Source: Prevotella sp. Rep29 | GTDB taxonomy: Bacteria; Bacteroidota; Bacteroidia; Bacteroidales; Bacteroidaceae | Assembly (NCBI RefSeq): GCF_019551475.1 | Contig: NZ_CP047159.1 | Span: forward strand, 2,666,001-2,730,000 | Direction of reading: 5' to 3' | DNA length: 64,000 nucleotides | Shown here: one piece after another, positions 62,948 through 64,000 of the stretch | Position numbering within the stretch: the stretch's first letter is position 1 | Layout of the letters: each line of letters opens with the position of its first letter | Position numbers and translations under genes: made by a program | Notes under the pieces: generated by a model | Database searches by the model: none | Seen by the model: the letters and a program-made list of their open reading frames with translations, nothing else | What the model was told of the DNA's origin: nothing

Positions 62948-64000
62948 TTAAAACGTACATCCTACCGTGAGGGAAAGCGTGGAATGGCTTTGTCCCTCCA
63001 GATAGTCATCCTTTTCGGTTGTCCTCAGATGATTAAATGCTGCCTTCGCATAAGTCTTCATCCTCGTTTTAGGAAAGACGAAAGCATATTTCACTGCCAT
63101 TTCAAATCCGTATTGCGGAGCCGTGAGATATTGGTATTCCCGGTGCAGGAACGCTGTCATTTCTGCCGGAGGAACCTGTTTGTCGGATGGTGGAGCCATA
63201 GTGCCGTCGTTGTATAGATCACCGCTGCTCGTCTGGTAGTTCATGGCGAGGCTGACACTTAGCAATGACTTGTCGAAGAAGAAATTGCGTTCGCCCTGAG
63301 CGAAGAATGCCACATGGCGAAGGTCCTGCGTCCTGTAGTACGGATAGTCGTAGGCAGTCACCTTGCGCCGCATGAATTCAACGCCGCCATTTGCCATCCA
63401 TGTAGCGGTGAGGTCGCGGACACCATAATAGCCGGTATAGGCGACACTCGCGTCTGTCCACGTCTTCTTGGAGAGTTTCACAGGAGTGTAATACTCATAA
63501 TAGCGGGCAGAAGTCGCGGCATCCTCCACTTCGCGGTAACTGTTGTTATAGTCGGTCGTGCTTTCCCAGTCGATGTGTATATCCAGAAGATGTTTGTCTG
63601 TCGCCGTCTTGATGGTCAGGCGCCCATCGTAAACGAAGGACTTTCCGTCAAACTGATTGTGAGAGACGGTATAGGACGACTTTTTCCCGTAATATCCCTC
63701 GCGATGGGCGTAGCCGAAATGGTTGTGCCACGATATCCGGGAAGTGATGTCCCAGCCTGCCTGGATGCCTACGCCATGATATTCGTTGAAAAGCGGCATC
63801 TCCCTGTTTTGTTCCGTATATCCTTTTTCTCCGAATGTCTCCGTCTTTCCGAAAAAAGCACCATAGTCGATAATCGACTTATAGACGAGATCGGCATTTC
63901 CGTAAATGCTAAACCTGACTTGTTCGGTGCTCCGACGGTAAAGGTAGTTGGCTCCCACTTGAACGCGCTTCCCCAACGGTGCATAGATGCCCGCCGTAAG
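62948..64000 (-). CDS. DUF6850-type outer membrane beta-barrel protein, 5' end outside the window
   Basis: The visible 350 residues are the C-terminal part of a large barrel. Strands alternate with aromatic ends (VQVGANYLYRRS, GVGIQAGWDITS, VAFFAQGERNFFF, SVSLAMNYQTSSG, KTYAKAAFNHLRT) and the chain closes with a terminal aromatic (LSLTVGCTF), as in outer-membrane barrels. The frame is open to the window edge, so the N-terminus and signal peptide are not seen. It fits the DUF6850 family typical of Bacteroidetes; the ligand is unknown. The M16 protease gene follows on the same strand. Confidence 0.7.
   Translation of the reverse strand, partial: LTAGIYAPLGKRVQVGANYLYRRSTEQVRFSIYGNADLVYKSIIDYGAFFGKTETFGEKGYTEQNREMPLFNEYHGVGIQAGWDITSRISWHNHFGYAHREGYYGKKSSYTVSHNQFDGKSFVYDGRLTIKTATDKHLLDIHIDWESTTDYNNSYREVEDAATSARYYEYYTPVKLSKKTWTDASVAYTGYYGVRDLTATWMANGGVEFMRRKVTAYDYPYYRTQDLRHVAFFAQGERNFFFDKSLLSVSLAMNYQTSSGDLYNDGTMAPPSDKQVPPAEMTAFLHREYQYLTAPQYGFEMAVKYAFVFPKTRMKTYAKAAFNHLRTTEKDDYLEGQSHSTLSLTVGCTF

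Overview
The window is a stretch of chromosome from a member of the Bacteroidales, most likely Prevotella in the broad sense. The main clues are Bacteroidetes promoters (TTTG, 19-20 bp, TAnnTTTG) in front of many genes and the families PCMD, fimbrillin-like, DUF6850-type barrel, PorT-like barrel and DUF3108. A large secreted protein also ends in the Gly-Ile-Tyr-x-x-Gly-Lys-Lys tail that is common in Prevotella. The succinate/fumarate oxidoreductase has a single large cytochrome b subunit. I cannot name the species from the sequence. No prophage, insertion sequence, CRISPR array or rRNA operon is visible; one tRNA gene (Asn) is present.

Layout. 1-10.3 kb: the end of fabF, rnc, a small lipoprotein, a GH3-family gene with a duplicated 5' end on the far side of a Nudix gene, two envelope proteins, then mutS on the other strand. 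10.3-13.8 kb: a lipoprotein, a HEPN/nucleotidyltransferase pair, a TtcA-type tRNA thiolase and 1.1 kb of repeat-rich non-coding DNA. 13.8-21 kb: a surface-protein locus in which two short acidic proteins each precede a large exported protein, headed by a membrane-anchored AraC-type regulator that carries a homopolymer frameshift. 21-34 kb: polA, a polyprenyl synthase, then minus-strand mnmG-apt-uvrC-dtd-(small membrane protein)-mazG-like-deoC-pspC; two ParB-binding (parS) palindromes flank apt. 34-45 kb: an AAA/CYTH fusion protein, sdhCAB, a gene inserted between two copies of the sdhB 3' end, a nuclease-helicase, sufS and rnhB. 45-64 kb: an S41 protease, tRNA-Asn, an acetyltransferase, comM, envelope proteins, the minus-strand run GNAT-parE-S41-yitT, an M16 protease pair and the start of a barrel protein gene.

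The most striking non-gene feature is a composite intergenic element found four times in near-identical architecture (25282-25493, 34219-34428, 45453-45664 reversed, 59693-59904), with a divergent relative at 13093-13194. Each full copy spans 210-212 bp: an AT-rich 12-bp box, a spacer of fixed length (67, 65, 67, 67 bp) but variable sequence, four 13-15 bp palindromes of the form AAAGTnnnACTTT on an exact 22-bp lattice, a half palindrome, and two more AT-rich boxes 22 bp apart and offset by 11 bp. A three-unit array with a different palindrome but the same 22-bp geometry lies at 2510-2575. I do not recognise this as a named family; it looks like a phased protein-binding array or a structured RNA, and it recurs every 9-14 kb.

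A second theme is additive recombination. The GH3 5' end (299/301 bp) and the sdhB 3' end (115 bp, five differences, all synonymous) are each present twice around an extra gene. That pattern fits uptake of homologous DNA with insertion of a neighbouring gene; comM, a transformation helicase, is also present in the window.
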